Shown here: positions 34,834 to 43,404 of the stretch, in pieces
Layout of the letters: each line of letters starts with the position of its first letter
How positions within the stretch are numbered: position 1 is the first letter of the stretch
DNA from: JBBECE01 sp040881985
GTDB taxonomy: Bacteria > Pseudomonadota > Alphaproteobacteria > Rhizobiales > Devosiaceae
Assembly: GCA_040881985.1 (NCBI GenBank)
Contig: JBBECE010000028.1
Span: 27,726 to 91,725, forward strand
DNA: 64,000 nucleotides
Reading direction: 5' to 3'
The notes under the pieces: generated by a model
The model's input: only the letters and a program-made list of their open reading frames with translations
The model's database searches: none
Told to the model about the DNA's origin: nothing
Program-made: the position numbers and the translations under genes

Positions 34834-35801
34834 GCGCCGGCTCTGCCGAGCCCGGCCAACGCCACCGCGATCTCGGCCGCGAGCGCCGCATTGGATCTGA
34901 CCAGCGCCAGGTTGGCCTTGAGGCTGCGGCCACCGGTGAGTTCGACGACGCGGCCCAAAAGGTAGGGCGTCAGCGCCTTGCCCCTGATGCCGGCGCGCGC
35001 CGCGTCGGCGATGGCCCGGCCGATCTCGCGCTCGATCGCGGTGCCATCGAGCGCGTCGGCCTCGGGCACAGGATTGGCGATCAGAATGCCGCCCCTTATG
35101 CCGAGCCGGCGCTGCGTGTCGATGACCCGCGCGATGGCACCCGCATCGTCAAGCCGATAGTCGAGGGTGTGCCCGCTGTCGCGGGCGTAGAAGGCCGGAA
35201 ACCGGTCGGTGCGATAGCCGATCACCGGCACTCCTTTGGTCTCCAGCACCTCAAGAGTCTTCGGGATGTCGAGGATCGACTTCGCCCCCGAACACACGAC
35301 CGCCACTGGCGTGTCGGCGAAGGCGGAAAGGTCGGCGGAAATATCAAACGTCTCGGCGGCGCCGCGATGCACCCCGCCGATGCCCCCCGTCGCAAAGAGC
35401 CTGATCCCGGCCATCTCGGCGATCTGCATGGTGACCGCGACGGTCGTTCCCGCGGTGCCGTCGAGGGCGACCTGGGCGGCAACGTCGCGCCGCGAGGCTT
35501 TGGCCGCTTTCTGGCCGCCCCGGGCGAGCCGTTCAATCGCGTCGGGCGCGACACCAACGACGAGCTTGCCCTCGATGATGGCAATCGTCGCGGGGATTGC
35601 TCCCGCCGACCGCACCGCCGCCTCGCAATCCTTTGCAATCTCGAGGTTCACCGGGAAAGCCATACCGTGAGTGATGATCGTCGATTCGAGCGCCACCACC
35701 GCCCCGCCTATATTGAGCGCGTCGGCGACTTCCTCGTTGATCCTGAGTGCTTCGTGCATCTTCCGCCGCTGGATGGCTTTGGTGGCGGAGAGGGTGGCCA
35801 C
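34830..35801 (-). CDS. psuG: Pseudouridine-5'-phosphate glycosidase
   Basis: A 323-residue protein of the IndA/PsuG family. Diagnostic blocks are VVALESTIITHGMAFPVNLE near residue 35, ATIAIIEGKLVVGV, LFATGGIGGVHRGA, VVCSGAKSILDIPKTLEVLETKGVPV and a C-terminal LTPYLLGRVVELTGGRSLKANLALVRSNA. The catalytic Lys and Glu fall in these blocks. I chose the GTG at 35801 because GGAGG lies about six bases upstream; the ATG at 35759 (MHEALRINEE) would remove 14 residues and is possible. Confidence 0.93.
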   Translation of the reverse strand: MATLSATKAIQRRKMHEALRINEEVADALNIGGAVVALESTIITHGMAFPVNLEIAKDCEAAVRSAGAIPATIAIIEGKLVVGVAPDAIERLARGGQKAAKASRRDVAAQVALDGTAGTTVAVTMQIAEMAGIRLFATGGIGGVHRGAAETFDISADLSAFADTPVAVVCSGAKSILDIPKTLEVLETKGVPVIGYRTDRFPAFYARDSGHTLDYRLDDAGAIARVIDTQRRLGIRGGILIANPVPEADALDGTAIEREIGRAIADAARAGIRGKALTPYLLGRVVELTGGRSLKANLALVRSNAALAAEIAVALAGLGRAGA

Positions 35802-35850
35802 CTTGGCCTCCGCTCACCTCGGCGCCCTGCCTATCAGCATCCGATTGATT

Positions 35851-35935
35851 CCACAAAATAGCACGGGACAAATGCACTTCACCCCGCTGCACTGCATCTC
35901 GGCTCATCGCAAGAGTTTTGGCTGGTATTTTGTGG
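35851..35935. repeat. Widely spaced perfect 10-base inverted repeat upstream of psuG
   Basis: CCACAAAATA at 35851-35860 is exactly complementary to TATTTTGTGG at 35926-35935, with 65 bases between. It is AT-rich against a GC-rich background and lies between the psuG start and the IS remnant. It could be a looping operator pair for psuGK or the ends of a small lost element. Confidence 0.5.
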
Positions 35936-35965
35936 GGTCGATGAGACATGCCAAAATGGTCCGTA

Positions 35966-36301
35966 GAACTCGGCGCGGTTGTCAGAGCGGACGAAGGCTG
36001 GTGGCCCACGCAGTATGAAGGGGTCCGTCAGGGCATGGATCACGTCGACGGAGTTGAGCTTGTCCATGGCGAGATCAGAAACAGCCCTTCGTAGCCGCTC
36101 ATTCTCCCGCTCCAGCTGCTTCAGCCGCTTGAGCTGATCGGCGCCCATCCCGCCGTACTCCTCGCACCAACGGTAGAAGGTCACTTCATTCACGCCAAGC
36201 GGACGAAGGACATCAGCCATCGACATGGCTTGGGTGTGCAGAACGTCCGCTAGCCGAAGCTTGGCAACGATCGTTTCAGGACTGTAAGTACTTCTCCCCA
36301 T
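35966..36301 (-). pseudogene. IS3-family transposase OrfA fused to an OrfB scrap by internal deletion
   Basis: Residues 1-82 are a normal OrfA: Tnp_1 helix-turn-helix (YSPETIVAKLRLADVLHTQ, LGVNEVTFYRWCEEYGG) and a leucine-rich coiled coil (LKRLKQLERENERLRRAV). At about residue 83 the frame jumps to NSVDVIHALTDPFILRGPP and VRSDNRAEF, part of the DDE integrase core of OrfB. All of the OrfB start and the rest of its catalytic core are missing. The frame then continues into unrelated sequence to 35879. It cannot be a functional transposase. Confidence 0.8.
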
Positions 36302-36360
36302 CTCGGGTCCTCCCCGATTTCCACAATATCAGGGTCGACCAATCCACCGGGGGAGGGTCA
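35966..36360 (-). mobile_element. Truncated IS3-family insertion sequence remnant
   Basis: The outer end at 36360 begins, read on the minus strand, TGACCCTCCCCCGGTGG, typical of an IS3-group terminal inverted repeat starting with TGA. OrfA starts 60 bases inside. No matching right inverted repeat is seen toward 35820, and only about 395 bases remain of an element normally near 1.2-1.5 kb. It separates the pseudouridine genes from the inositol block. Confidence 0.75.
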
Positions 36361-37470
36361 GAGGTCGATCCAGCGCCGCTCGGCGTGCGAGCGAGCCATT
36401 GCGCCGACGGTTTCCTCGATCTGGAAACCGCGCTCGAAGTCAATCACCCGGGCGCTCTCGCCGGCAATGGCGCGCAGTAGCTCGTGGCACTCGATGACTT
36501 TCAGGTCGTTGAAGCCAAGCCCGTGCCCGGGTGCCGGCACGAAACGGTCGTAGGGTGGATGCTCGGGCGCGCTCAGGATCGTCGCGAAGCCCCGCTCGGA
36601 GGTAGCGCCGGTGGCGCGGTACAGCTGGATTTCGTTCATGCGTTCCTGATCGTAGAGGATCGAACCGCGATCGCCGTATATCTGCAGGGCCAATCTCCCC
36701 TTGCGCCCCCAGGCGGCGCGGTTCAGCGCCATGATTCCGGTCGCTCCTGTCGTCAGTTCGAACAGCGCCGTGGCGACATCCGAAGTCTCGACGGCCTGGG
36801 ATTCGCCACTTTCAGTGAGACGTTCGGCGACCGGCCGGAACTGGTGCACCGTAACCCTGGCTACCGGGCCGAAGAGCACCGTGAGCAGCGACAGCGGGTG
36901 CACGCCGAAATCGTCCAGCGCGCCGTGACCGGACGCGGCCTCGTTCTTCCAGTGGAACGGCGCATCCGGATCGGCCATGAAGTCCTCATCCATCTCGGCG
37001 CGAACATGGTTTACGGTGCCGATGGCGCCTTCCCGAAGCAATTTCTCAATATGGCGAACCGCTGGATTCTGGATGTAGTTGTAGCCGAGGATTGCGACCT
37101 TGCCCGCCGATCGGGCGGCATCGCGCATCCGCGCGGCGTCGGCGAGGTTCGTGGCCATGGGCTTTTCGCACCACACATGCTTGCCGGCATCGAGGGCGGT
37201 GATCGCCATTTCGGCGTGCAGCGCGTTTGGCGTGGTCACCGAGACGACATCGACCTCGGGATCGGAAATCAGTGCCCGCCAGTCGGCGGTGGCGCGCGCA
37301 AAGCCGAATTCGGCGGCTCGGGCGGCCGCGAGGTCCGGATTGATCTCGGCAAGATGCACCAGGCGCGGGGCTGGGCCGTCGCCGAATACCGCGTGCACGA
37401 CATTCCACGCCAGCGCATGGCACTTGCCCATGTAGCCGGTGCCAATCAGGCCTACGCCAATTCCGCTCAC
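36358..37470 (-). CDS. Gfo/Idh/MocA family oxidoreductase (inositol-type dehydrogenase)
   Basis: A 370-residue protein: Rossmann domain with GVGLIGTGYMGKCHALAWN at residue 5, EKPMATNL near 100, and a C-terminal domain with GALDDFGVHPLSLLTVLFG, where the Asp and His are the likely catalytic pair. It faces the divergent iolC operon across 379 bases, so a role in inositol, scyllo-inositol or methyl-inositol oxidation is likely. Its TGA stop coincides with the terminal TGA of the IS remnant, so the insertion ended exactly at or supplied the stop. The C-terminus RRWIDL looks natural. Confidence 0.87.
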   Translation of the reverse strand: MSGIGVGLIGTGYMGKCHALAWNVVHAVFGDGPAPRLVHLAEINPDLAAARAAEFGFARATADWRALISDPEVDVVSVTTPNALHAEMAITALDAGKHVWCEKPMATNLADAARMRDAARSAGKVAILGYNYIQNPAVRHIEKLLREGAIGTVNHVRAEMDEDFMADPDAPFHWKNEAASGHGALDDFGVHPLSLLTVLFGPVARVTVHQFRPVAERLTESGESQAVETSDVATALFELTTGATGIMALNRAAWGRKGRLALQIYGDRGSILYDQERMNEIQLYRATGATSERGFATILSAPEHPPYDRFVPAPGHGLGFNDLKVIECHELLRAIAGESARVIDFERGFQIEETVGAMARSHAERRWIDL

Positions 37471-37849
37471 GGCGCGCTCGCAAGCGTTATCGCCGGGCGC
37501 AAACAGATCGATGGCGGTAAGCCGATCAAATGCAGCTCGAAATTCTCTCCGCCGGCCGGCACGCTGCCGTACGCCGATCTGGAATGATTGATCCGCAGAC
37601 CCAAATCTGCAAAACGTCTATTTCACTGTACCCGACCGGGTCAAGGTCCGCCGGGCAAGGGTTGGTGCGGCTTGTGCCGATAGCAAGCGACCGGCCAGCG
37701 GGAGGCGCGATGATCTCACCCGGAGAAGATCTAGAGGCGGGGCCACGCGAGTTCGAGGACCTGAGGGCGCACACCACCGCCGGCGTCGCCGGGGTTGCCG
37801 GCGCTGCACGCCCCCAGATTGGTCGGTTGCTTTACCGGGGACCAGGGTC
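37471..37849. promoter_or_regulatory. Divergent intergenic region upstream of iolC
   Basis: No convincing gene lies in these 379 bases. GGAA-TGATTG-ATCC at 37581-37594 is one base off the GGAA-N6-TTCC pattern I recall for the RpiR-type inositol repressor IolR of Sinorhizobium. It is immediately followed by a perfect inverted repeat GCAGA-CCCAAA-TCTGC at 37595-37610. A third repeat, CGCCGG-GGTTG-CCGGCG, lies near 37790-37806. These are candidate operators for the iol genes and the Gfo/Idh gene. Confidence 0.35.
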
Positions 37850-39796
37850 ATGAGCCATAACCGCCCACCGGCGCTCGACGTCATCACGATCGGTCGCGCC
37901 TCGGTCGACCTTTATGGTCAGCAGATCGGCACACGGCTGGAGGACGTGGCGAGCTTTGCCAAGTCGGTCGGCGGCTGCCCCTCCAACATTGCCATTGGCG
38001 CGGCGCGGCTGGGGCTCAAGTCGGCGGTGGTCACCCGGGTCGGCGACGAACAGATGGGCCGGTTCATCCGTGAGCAGATGTCGCGCGAAGGGGTCGATAC
38101 GCGCGGCATTGTCACCGACCCGCAAAGACTGACTGCGCTGGTATTGCTCTCGGTCGAGGACGAATCGACCTTTCCGTTGATTTTCTACCGCGACAACTGC
38201 GCTGACATGGCGCTGACCGAGGATGATATCGATCCGGACTTCATCGCCTCGGCGCGCGCGGTGCTGGTCACCGGCACGCATTTCTCCCGCCCAAATACCG
38301 ACGCGGCGCAGCGCAAGGCGATGCGCATCGCAAAGCAGAACCGGCGCAAGGTCGTCTTTGATCTCGACTATCGCCCCAATCTATGGGGACTGGCCGGCCA
38401 CGCAGCGGGCGATTTGCGCTACGTCGCTTCGTCGACGGTGTCAGAAAGGCTGAAGACCGTCCTGGCCGATTGCGACCTGATTGTCGGCACCGAAGAGGAA
38501 ATTCTCGTCGGTTCGGGGCAGGCCGAACTGTTGTCGGCGCTGCGCACCATTCGTTCGCTGTCGAATGCCACCATTGTACTGAAACGCGGTCCGATGGGCT
38601 GCATCGTCTATGAAGGCGCCATAAGCCGCGACCTTGCGGACGGTATCGTCGGCAAGGGCTTTCCGATCGAGGTTTTCAACGTCCTGGGGGCGGGCGACGC
38701 TTTCATGTCGGGGTTTCTGCGCGGTTGGCTGAGGGGCGAGCCTCACCAGATCAGCGCCACCTGGGCGAATGCCTGCGGCGCCATCGTCGTTTCGCGATTG
38801 TTGTGCGCGCCCGAAATTCCGACATTCGACGAGTTGCAATATTTCCTTGCGCACGGCAGCAACCACCACGCGCTGCGCCGCGACGAGCGAATCAACCATG
38901 TGCACTGGGCGACAACTCGCCGCCGCCAATGGCCGCAACTGATGGCTCTGGCGATCGACCACCGGACGCAGCTTGAAGAAATGGCGATCGGGTCGGGGGC
39001 CGAGCCCGGGCGGATCGCGGCGTTCAAGCTGCTGGCCGTCAGAGCCGCCGAACAGGTTGCCGGGGGCCGGCCCGGCTTTGGAATGTTGCTTGACGACAAG
39101 CACGGTCGCTCGGCGCTGTTTGCTGCCGAAAAGCTCGGCTTCTGGATCGGACGGCCGGTTGAGGCGCCCGGTTCTCGCCCGTTGCGCTTCGAATTCTCCC
39201 AGGACGTCGGCTCGCGGCTCATCGAATGGCCGGTCGAGCACTGCATCAAGTGTCTGTGCTTCTTTCATCCCCGAGATGACGCGGCGCTGAGGGAAAACCA
39301 GACATTCAAGCTCAGGACACTCTATGAGGCCGCCCGCAAGATCGGGCGCGAGTTGATGATCGAGATCATCGCCTCGAAGAACGGCCCGGTGACCGATGAC
39401 ACTGTCGCGCTTGTCCTCGACGAACTTTTCCGCTTCGGTATCATGCCGGATTGGTGGAAGCTCGAATCGCAGCCCTCGCGCGCGGCATGGGAGCGGATCG
39501 CGGCGACCATAACGGCGTACGATCCGTGGTGCCGAGGCATCGTCATCCTGGGGCTGGACGCGCCAGAGGCCGAGCTCGTCGCCGGCTTTGAGGCAGCGGC
39601 CGCGGTGCCGATGGTCAGGGGCTTCGCGGTCGGGCGCACGATCTTCGCCGATGCGGCACGCCGGTGGCTGGCCGGCGAGATTGGTGATGCGACCGCGATT
39701 TCGGAGATGGCCGCGCGCTTTGGGAGGCTGAGCGAGGCATGGCTGAGGCTGCGCGGTCGGTCCGCCGGCAAATCGAACAAGGAGGTCGGCAGATGA
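37850..39796 (+). CDS. iolC: 5-Dehydro-2-deoxygluconokinase with C-terminal DUF2090 domain
   Basis: A 648-residue two-domain protein. Residues 1 to about 325 are a PfkB kinase (DVITIGRASVDLYGQQIG, GGCPSNIAIGAARLG, catalytic GAGDAFMSGFLRG). The C-terminal half is the DUF2090 aldolase-like domain (GFGMLLDDKHGRSALF and FFHPRDDAALRENQ). The kinase phosphorylates 5-dehydro-2-deoxy-D-gluconate; the second domain is thought to cleave the product to malonate semialdehyde and DHAP. No separate iolJ is in the window, which fits. IolD overlaps its stop by four bases. Confidence 0.93.
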   Translation: MSHNRPPALDVITIGRASVDLYGQQIGTRLEDVASFAKSVGGCPSNIAIGAARLGLKSAVVTRVGDEQMGRFIREQMSREGVDTRGIVTDPQRLTALVLLSVEDESTFPLIFYRDNCADMALTEDDIDPDFIASARAVLVTGTHFSRPNTDAAQRKAMRIAKQNRRKVVFDLDYRPNLWGLAGHAAGDLRYVASSTVSERLKTVLADCDLIVGTEEEILVGSGQAELLSALRTIRSLSNATIVLKRGPMGCIVYEGAISRDLADGIVGKGFPIEVFNVLGAGDAFMSGFLRGWLRGEPHQISATWANACGAIVVSRLLCAPEIPTFDELQYFLAHGSNHHALRRDERINHVHWATTRRRQWPQLMALAIDHRTQLEEMAIGSGAEPGRIAAFKLLAVRAAEQVAGGRPGFGMLLDDKHGRSALFAAEKLGFWIGRPVEAPGSRPLRFEFSQDVGSRLIEWPVEHCIKCLCFFHPRDDAALRENQTFKLRTLYEAARKIGRELMIEIIASKNGPVTDDTVALVLDELFRFGIMPDWWKLESQPSRAAWERIAATITAYDPWCRGIVILGLDAPEAELVAGFEAAAAVPMVRGFAVGRTIFADAARRWLAGEIGDATAISEMAARFGRLSEAWLRLRGRSAGKSNKEVGR

Positions 39797-41643
39797 CCCA
39801 GGGCACGATCAGGCTGACGATGGCGCAGGCGTTGGCGCGGTTCCTGAGCCGCCAGATGACGGTGATCGACGGACGAAAGCTGCCGATCTTCGGCGGCGTC
39901 TGGGCGATATTCGGGCACGGCAATGTGGCAGGGTTCGGTGAGGCGCTTTACCAGGTGCGCGACGAGCTGCCGACATTCCGCGCTCATAACGAACAGGGCA
40001 TGGCTCATGCCGCGATCGCCTACGCCAAAGCCAGCTTCCGTCGCCGCATGATGGCCTGCACAACCTCGATCGGTCCCGGCGCGACAAACATGGTCACAGC
40101 CGCCGCCCTCGCCCACGTCGACCGGCTCCCGGTGCTGTTCCTGCCCGGCGATGTATTCGCCGGTCGCGGTCCCGATCCGGTGCTGCAGCAGGTCGAAGAT
40201 TTTGGTGACGGCACAGTCAGCGCCAACGATTGCTTCCGGCCGGTATCGCGCTATTTCGACCGCATAACCCGGCCCGAACAGATCGTTCCGGCGTTGCGGC
40301 GCACCATGCAGGTTCTGACCGATCCGGCTGACTGCGGGCCCGTCACGCTGGCCCTGTGCCAGGATGTGCAGACCGAAGCCTTCGACTTCAGCGACGAGTT
40401 TTTTGCCGAGCGGGTCTGGACGCCACGCCGGCCTGCCCCCGACGAGGCCGAACTCGCCGTCGCGGTTGCGGCGATCGCTGGCGCCAGGCGGCCGCTGATT
40501 GTCGCCGGCGGCGGCGTGCTTTACGCGGGGGCAACCGAAATTCTTCGGGACTTCGCCGAGCGCCACGGCGTGCCGGTTGCCGAAACCCAGGCAGGCAAAT
40601 CGACGCTGCCCGACCCCCATCCCCTCAACATGGGCGCCATCGGGGTGACTGGCACCTCCGCTGCCAACCTGCTGGCGGAAAAAGCGGATCTGGTGCTCGC
40701 CGTCGGCACGCGGCTTCAGGATTTCACCACCGGCTCCTGGGGACTGTTTCAGAATGCGCGGGTGCGTATCCTCGGCCTGAACGTACAGCCGTTCGATGCC
40801 GGAAAGCACGCCGCTCAACCGCTCGTGTGCGACGCCGGAGTGGGGCTCGAACGGCTTGGCGCGGCGCTTGGCAACTGGATTGCACCGCAAGCCTGGACCA
40901 GAACCGCCACGGCCGGCAAAGTCGAGTGGCAGGAAGCCGCCGATCGGGCAACCGCGCCGACCAACGCCGCCTTGCCGTCCGACGCCCAGGTGATCGGCGC
41001 CGTGCTGCGCGGTGCGGACGACAACACCATTCTCGTGTGCGCGTCCGGCGGGCTGCCCGGCGAGTTACACAAATTGTGGCGGGCGCGGGGCCCAGGCTCG
41101 TACCACCTCGAATACGGCTATTCTTGCATGGGCTACGAAATCGCCGGCGGCCTGGGAGTCAAGCTCGCCCGTCCCGACGCCGAAGTTGTCGTCTTGGTCG
41201 GAGACGGTTCCTACATGATGCTGAATTCCGAACTCGCCACTTCGGTCATGTTGGGGGCGAAGTTGACCGTGGTCGTGCTCGACAATCACGGGTTTGGCTG
41301 CATCAATCGCCTTCAGATGGCGACAGGCGGCGCCAATTTCAACAATCTGCTGAAGGACGCGCGCCACATCGTCCTGCCGGTGATCGACTTCGCGGCCCAC
41401 GCCGCCGCCCTGGGGGCTACGGCCACCAAGGTTGCATCGATCGCCGAACTTGAAACCGCGCTTGCCGGGGCGAGGCAGAACGAGCGCACCACGGTGATTG
41501 TCATCGACTCCGATCCGCTCGCCACCACCGAGGCGGGGGGGCATTGGTGGGATGTTGCTGTGCCGGAAGTCAGCACCCGCCCTCAGGTCAGGCAGGCCCG
41601 CGCCGCCTACGAGACCGCGCACAAGATACAACGCTCCTTCTGA
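39793..41643 (+). CDS. iolD: 3D-(3,5/4)-trihydroxycyclohexane-1,2-dione acylhydrolase
   Basis: A 616-residue thiamine-diphosphate enzyme. The N-terminal domain has FRAHNEQGMAHAAIAYAKA with the catalytic Glu. The central domain follows, and the C-terminal ThDP/Mg motif is VLVGDGSYMMLNSELATSV...VVVLDNHGFGCIN. It opens the cyclohexane ring of diketo-inositol. I chose the ATG at 39793 with AAGGAGG nine bases upstream, inside the iolC stop; the frame from 39739 is not needed. IolE follows after 22 bases. Confidence 0.95.
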   Translation: MTQGTIRLTMAQALARFLSRQMTVIDGRKLPIFGGVWAIFGHGNVAGFGEALYQVRDELPTFRAHNEQGMAHAAIAYAKASFRRRMMACTTSIGPGATNMVTAAALAHVDRLPVLFLPGDVFAGRGPDPVLQQVEDFGDGTVSANDCFRPVSRYFDRITRPEQIVPALRRTMQVLTDPADCGPVTLALCQDVQTEAFDFSDEFFAERVWTPRRPAPDEAELAVAVAAIAGARRPLIVAGGGVLYAGATEILRDFAERHGVPVAETQAGKSTLPDPHPLNMGAIGVTGTSAANLLAEKADLVLAVGTRLQDFTTGSWGLFQNARVRILGLNVQPFDAGKHAAQPLVCDAGVGLERLGAALGNWIAPQAWTRTATAGKVEWQEAADRATAPTNAALPSDAQVIGAVLRGADDNTILVCASGGLPGELHKLWRARGPGSYHLEYGYSCMGYEIAGGLGVKLARPDAEVVVLVGDGSYMMLNSELATSVMLGAKLTVVVLDNHGFGCINRLQMATGGANFNNLLKDARHIVLPVIDFAAHAAALGATATKVASIAELETALAGARQNERTTVIVIDSDPLATTEAGGHWWDVAVPEVSTRPQVRQARAAYETAHKIQRSF

Positions 41644-41665
41644 GCGAGGCGGGAAAGGGAGCTGT

Positions 41666-42550
41666 ATGATTCGCTTCGGCGCCAACCCGATCTGCTGGTC
41701 GAACGACGACATGCCGGAAATCGGAGCGCATATCTCGCTCGAGCAATGTCTCAACGAGGCGCGGGACATCGGCTTTGAAGGCATGGAGCTCGGCATCAAG
41801 TTCCCGCGGACCGCCGAAGCGCTCGGCCCCATCCTGAAAGCGAAGGGGCTGGCGCTCGTGTCCGGCTGGTATTCGACGCAACTGCTCGTGCGTGAAGTGG
41901 GTGCCGAGATGCTGGCGGTGGCCGGTCATGCTGGTCTGTTGAGAGCGTTGGGGTCGAAGGTGCTGATTGCGGCCGAGACGTCGAACGCAATTCACGGCCG
42001 TCGTGACATGCCGCTGACCTCTCGCCCGGTGCTGGCAACATCGCGCTGGCCAGAATTCGGCCGCCGGATGACCGCGTTTGCCGAGCAGGTCCTTGAGATC
42101 TACGGGCTGCGCGTTGTCTATCACCACCACATGGGCACGGTGATCCAGTCCGAGGCGGAAATCGACCGGCTGATGGAGGTCACCGGCGAGCCTTTCCATC
42201 TCCTGCTCGACACCGGTCACGCCACCTGGGGCGGGGGCGATCCGGCACGCATCGCCCGGCACTACCGGCAAAGGATATCGCATCTTCACGTCAAGGACGT
42301 TCGCGAAGAGGTGATGTGGCGCAGCCAGCGTCAGGATCTGTCGTTTCTCGACAGCGTGCTGGCAGGCGTCTACACGGTGCCCGGAGATGGCATTGTCGAT
42401 TTTGACCGTGTGCTCGCCGAACTCCCAGGCTATTCCGGCTGGATCGTTGTCGAGGCCGAACAGGACACCAACAAGATCGACGCCCGGGCGTATGCCGAGC
42501 TCGGGTTTGCCAATACGCGGCGGATGATTGCCGAGGCCGGGCTTACGTGA
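41666..42550 (+). CDS. iolE: myo-Inosose-2 dehydratase
   Basis: A 294-residue AP-endonuclease-like TIM barrel. It begins MIRFGANPICWSNDDMPEIG, and metal ligands are expected in VVYHHHMGTVI, LLLDTGHATWGG and HLHVKDVREEVM; GDGIVDFDRVLAEL closes the barrel. It dehydrates 2-keto-myo-inositol to the dione used by IolD. GGGAG lies upstream of the ATG. MocC of rhizopine catabolism belongs to the same family, so a role on amino- or methyl-inositols cannot be excluded. Confidence 0.94.
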   Translation: MIRFGANPICWSNDDMPEIGAHISLEQCLNEARDIGFEGMELGIKFPRTAEALGPILKAKGLALVSGWYSTQLLVREVGAEMLAVAGHAGLLRALGSKVLIAAETSNAIHGRRDMPLTSRPVLATSRWPEFGRRMTAFAEQVLEIYGLRVVYHHHMGTVIQSEAEIDRLMEVTGEPFHLLLDTGHATWGGGDPARIARHYRQRISHLHVKDVREEVMWRSQRQDLSFLDSVLAGVYTVPGDGIVDFDRVLAELPGYSGWIVVEAEQDTNKIDARAYAELGFANTRRMIAEAGLT

Positions 42551-42597
42551 TCGGGGGTCGCGATCGCCAATAACAACGCAATCAGCGGGAATGCCGA

Positions 42598-43404
42598 ATG
42601 AGCTCCAGGCCGAAACTGCTGTCCAAACCCTTGGGCGAGGAAGGTCTCGTCCATCAGGTGACGCCGCAGTCGGCCGGCTGGACGTATGTGGGGTTCGACG
42701 TCTGGCGCCTTTTGCCCGGCGAACGCGCGTCATCGCAAACCCGCGATCGCGAAGTCTGCCTGGTGCTGATCGAGGGCAAGGCGCGGATCGCGGCAGGTGA
42801 AGAGGAGTTCGGCGAACTCGGCGAGCGCATGAGCCCATTCGAAGGCAAGCCGGTGTCGGTCTATGTGCCCGCGGGCAGCGAATGGCGCGCCGAGGCCACG
42901 ACCGATTGCACGCTCGCGGTATGCTCGGCGCCGGGCGTACCCGGCGCGCGTCCCCCACGGCTGATCGGGTTGCGAGATGTCGGCCAGGAGGTTCGCGGCA
43001 CCGGTACCAATGTGCGCTACGTCACCAACATCCTGCCTGAGGGCAAGCCCGCAGATTCGCTGCTTGTGGTTGAGGTCATCACGCCGGGCGGGCATACCTC
43101 GTCATACCCGCCGCACAAACACGACCGCGACAACCTGCCGAACGAGAGCCTGCTTGAGGAGACTTATTATCACCGCATGAACCCGCCGCAGGGCTTCGCC
43201 TTTCAGCGTGTCTATACAGACGACAGGTCGCTGGACGAGGCAATGGTGATCGAGGACGGCGACGTGGTGATGGTACCCAGGGGCTACCATCCGGTCGCGG
43301 CGATCCACGGCTACGATGTCTACTATCTCAACGTCATGGCCGGTCCGAAAAGGACCTGGGTGTTCCACAACGAGCCCGCTCACGAGTGGCTGCTGCAACG
43401 CTGA
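42598..43404 (+). CDS. iolB: 5-Deoxy-glucuronate isomerase
   Basis: A 268-residue bicupin protein of the KduI/IolB family with VGFDVWRLLPGERAS, the metal site VITPGGHTSSYPPHKHDRDN, LLEETYYHRMNPPQGFAFQRVYTDD and MVPRGYHPVAAIHGYDVYYLNVMAGPKR. It isomerises 5-deoxy-glucuronate to 5-dehydro-2-deoxygluconate, the IolC substrate. It converges with iolG; the two stop codons abut in the palindrome TGATCA at 43402-43407. Confidence 0.95.
   Translation: MSSRPKLLSKPLGEEGLVHQVTPQSAGWTYVGFDVWRLLPGERASSQTRDREVCLVLIEGKARIAAGEEEFGELGERMSPFEGKPVSVYVPAGSEWRAEATTDCTLAVCSAPGVPGARPPRLIGLRDVGQEVRGTGTNVRYVTNILPEGKPADSLLVVEVITPGGHTSSYPPHKHDRDNLPNESLLEETYYHRMNPPQGFAFQRVYTDDRSLDEAMVIEDGDVVMVPRGYHPVAAIHGYDVYYLNVMAGPKRTWVFHNEPAHEWLLQR

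Noticed and set aside
37530..37853. Open frame of 107 codons upstream of iolC
   Set aside because: No homology-like pattern, overlaps candidate operator repeats, and ends within the iolC start.
39322..40890. Open frame of 522 codons on the minus strand
   Set aside because: It lies antisense to iolC and iolD, whose catalytic motifs are clear, and its own translation is rich in Arg, Gly and Ala without recognisable domains.
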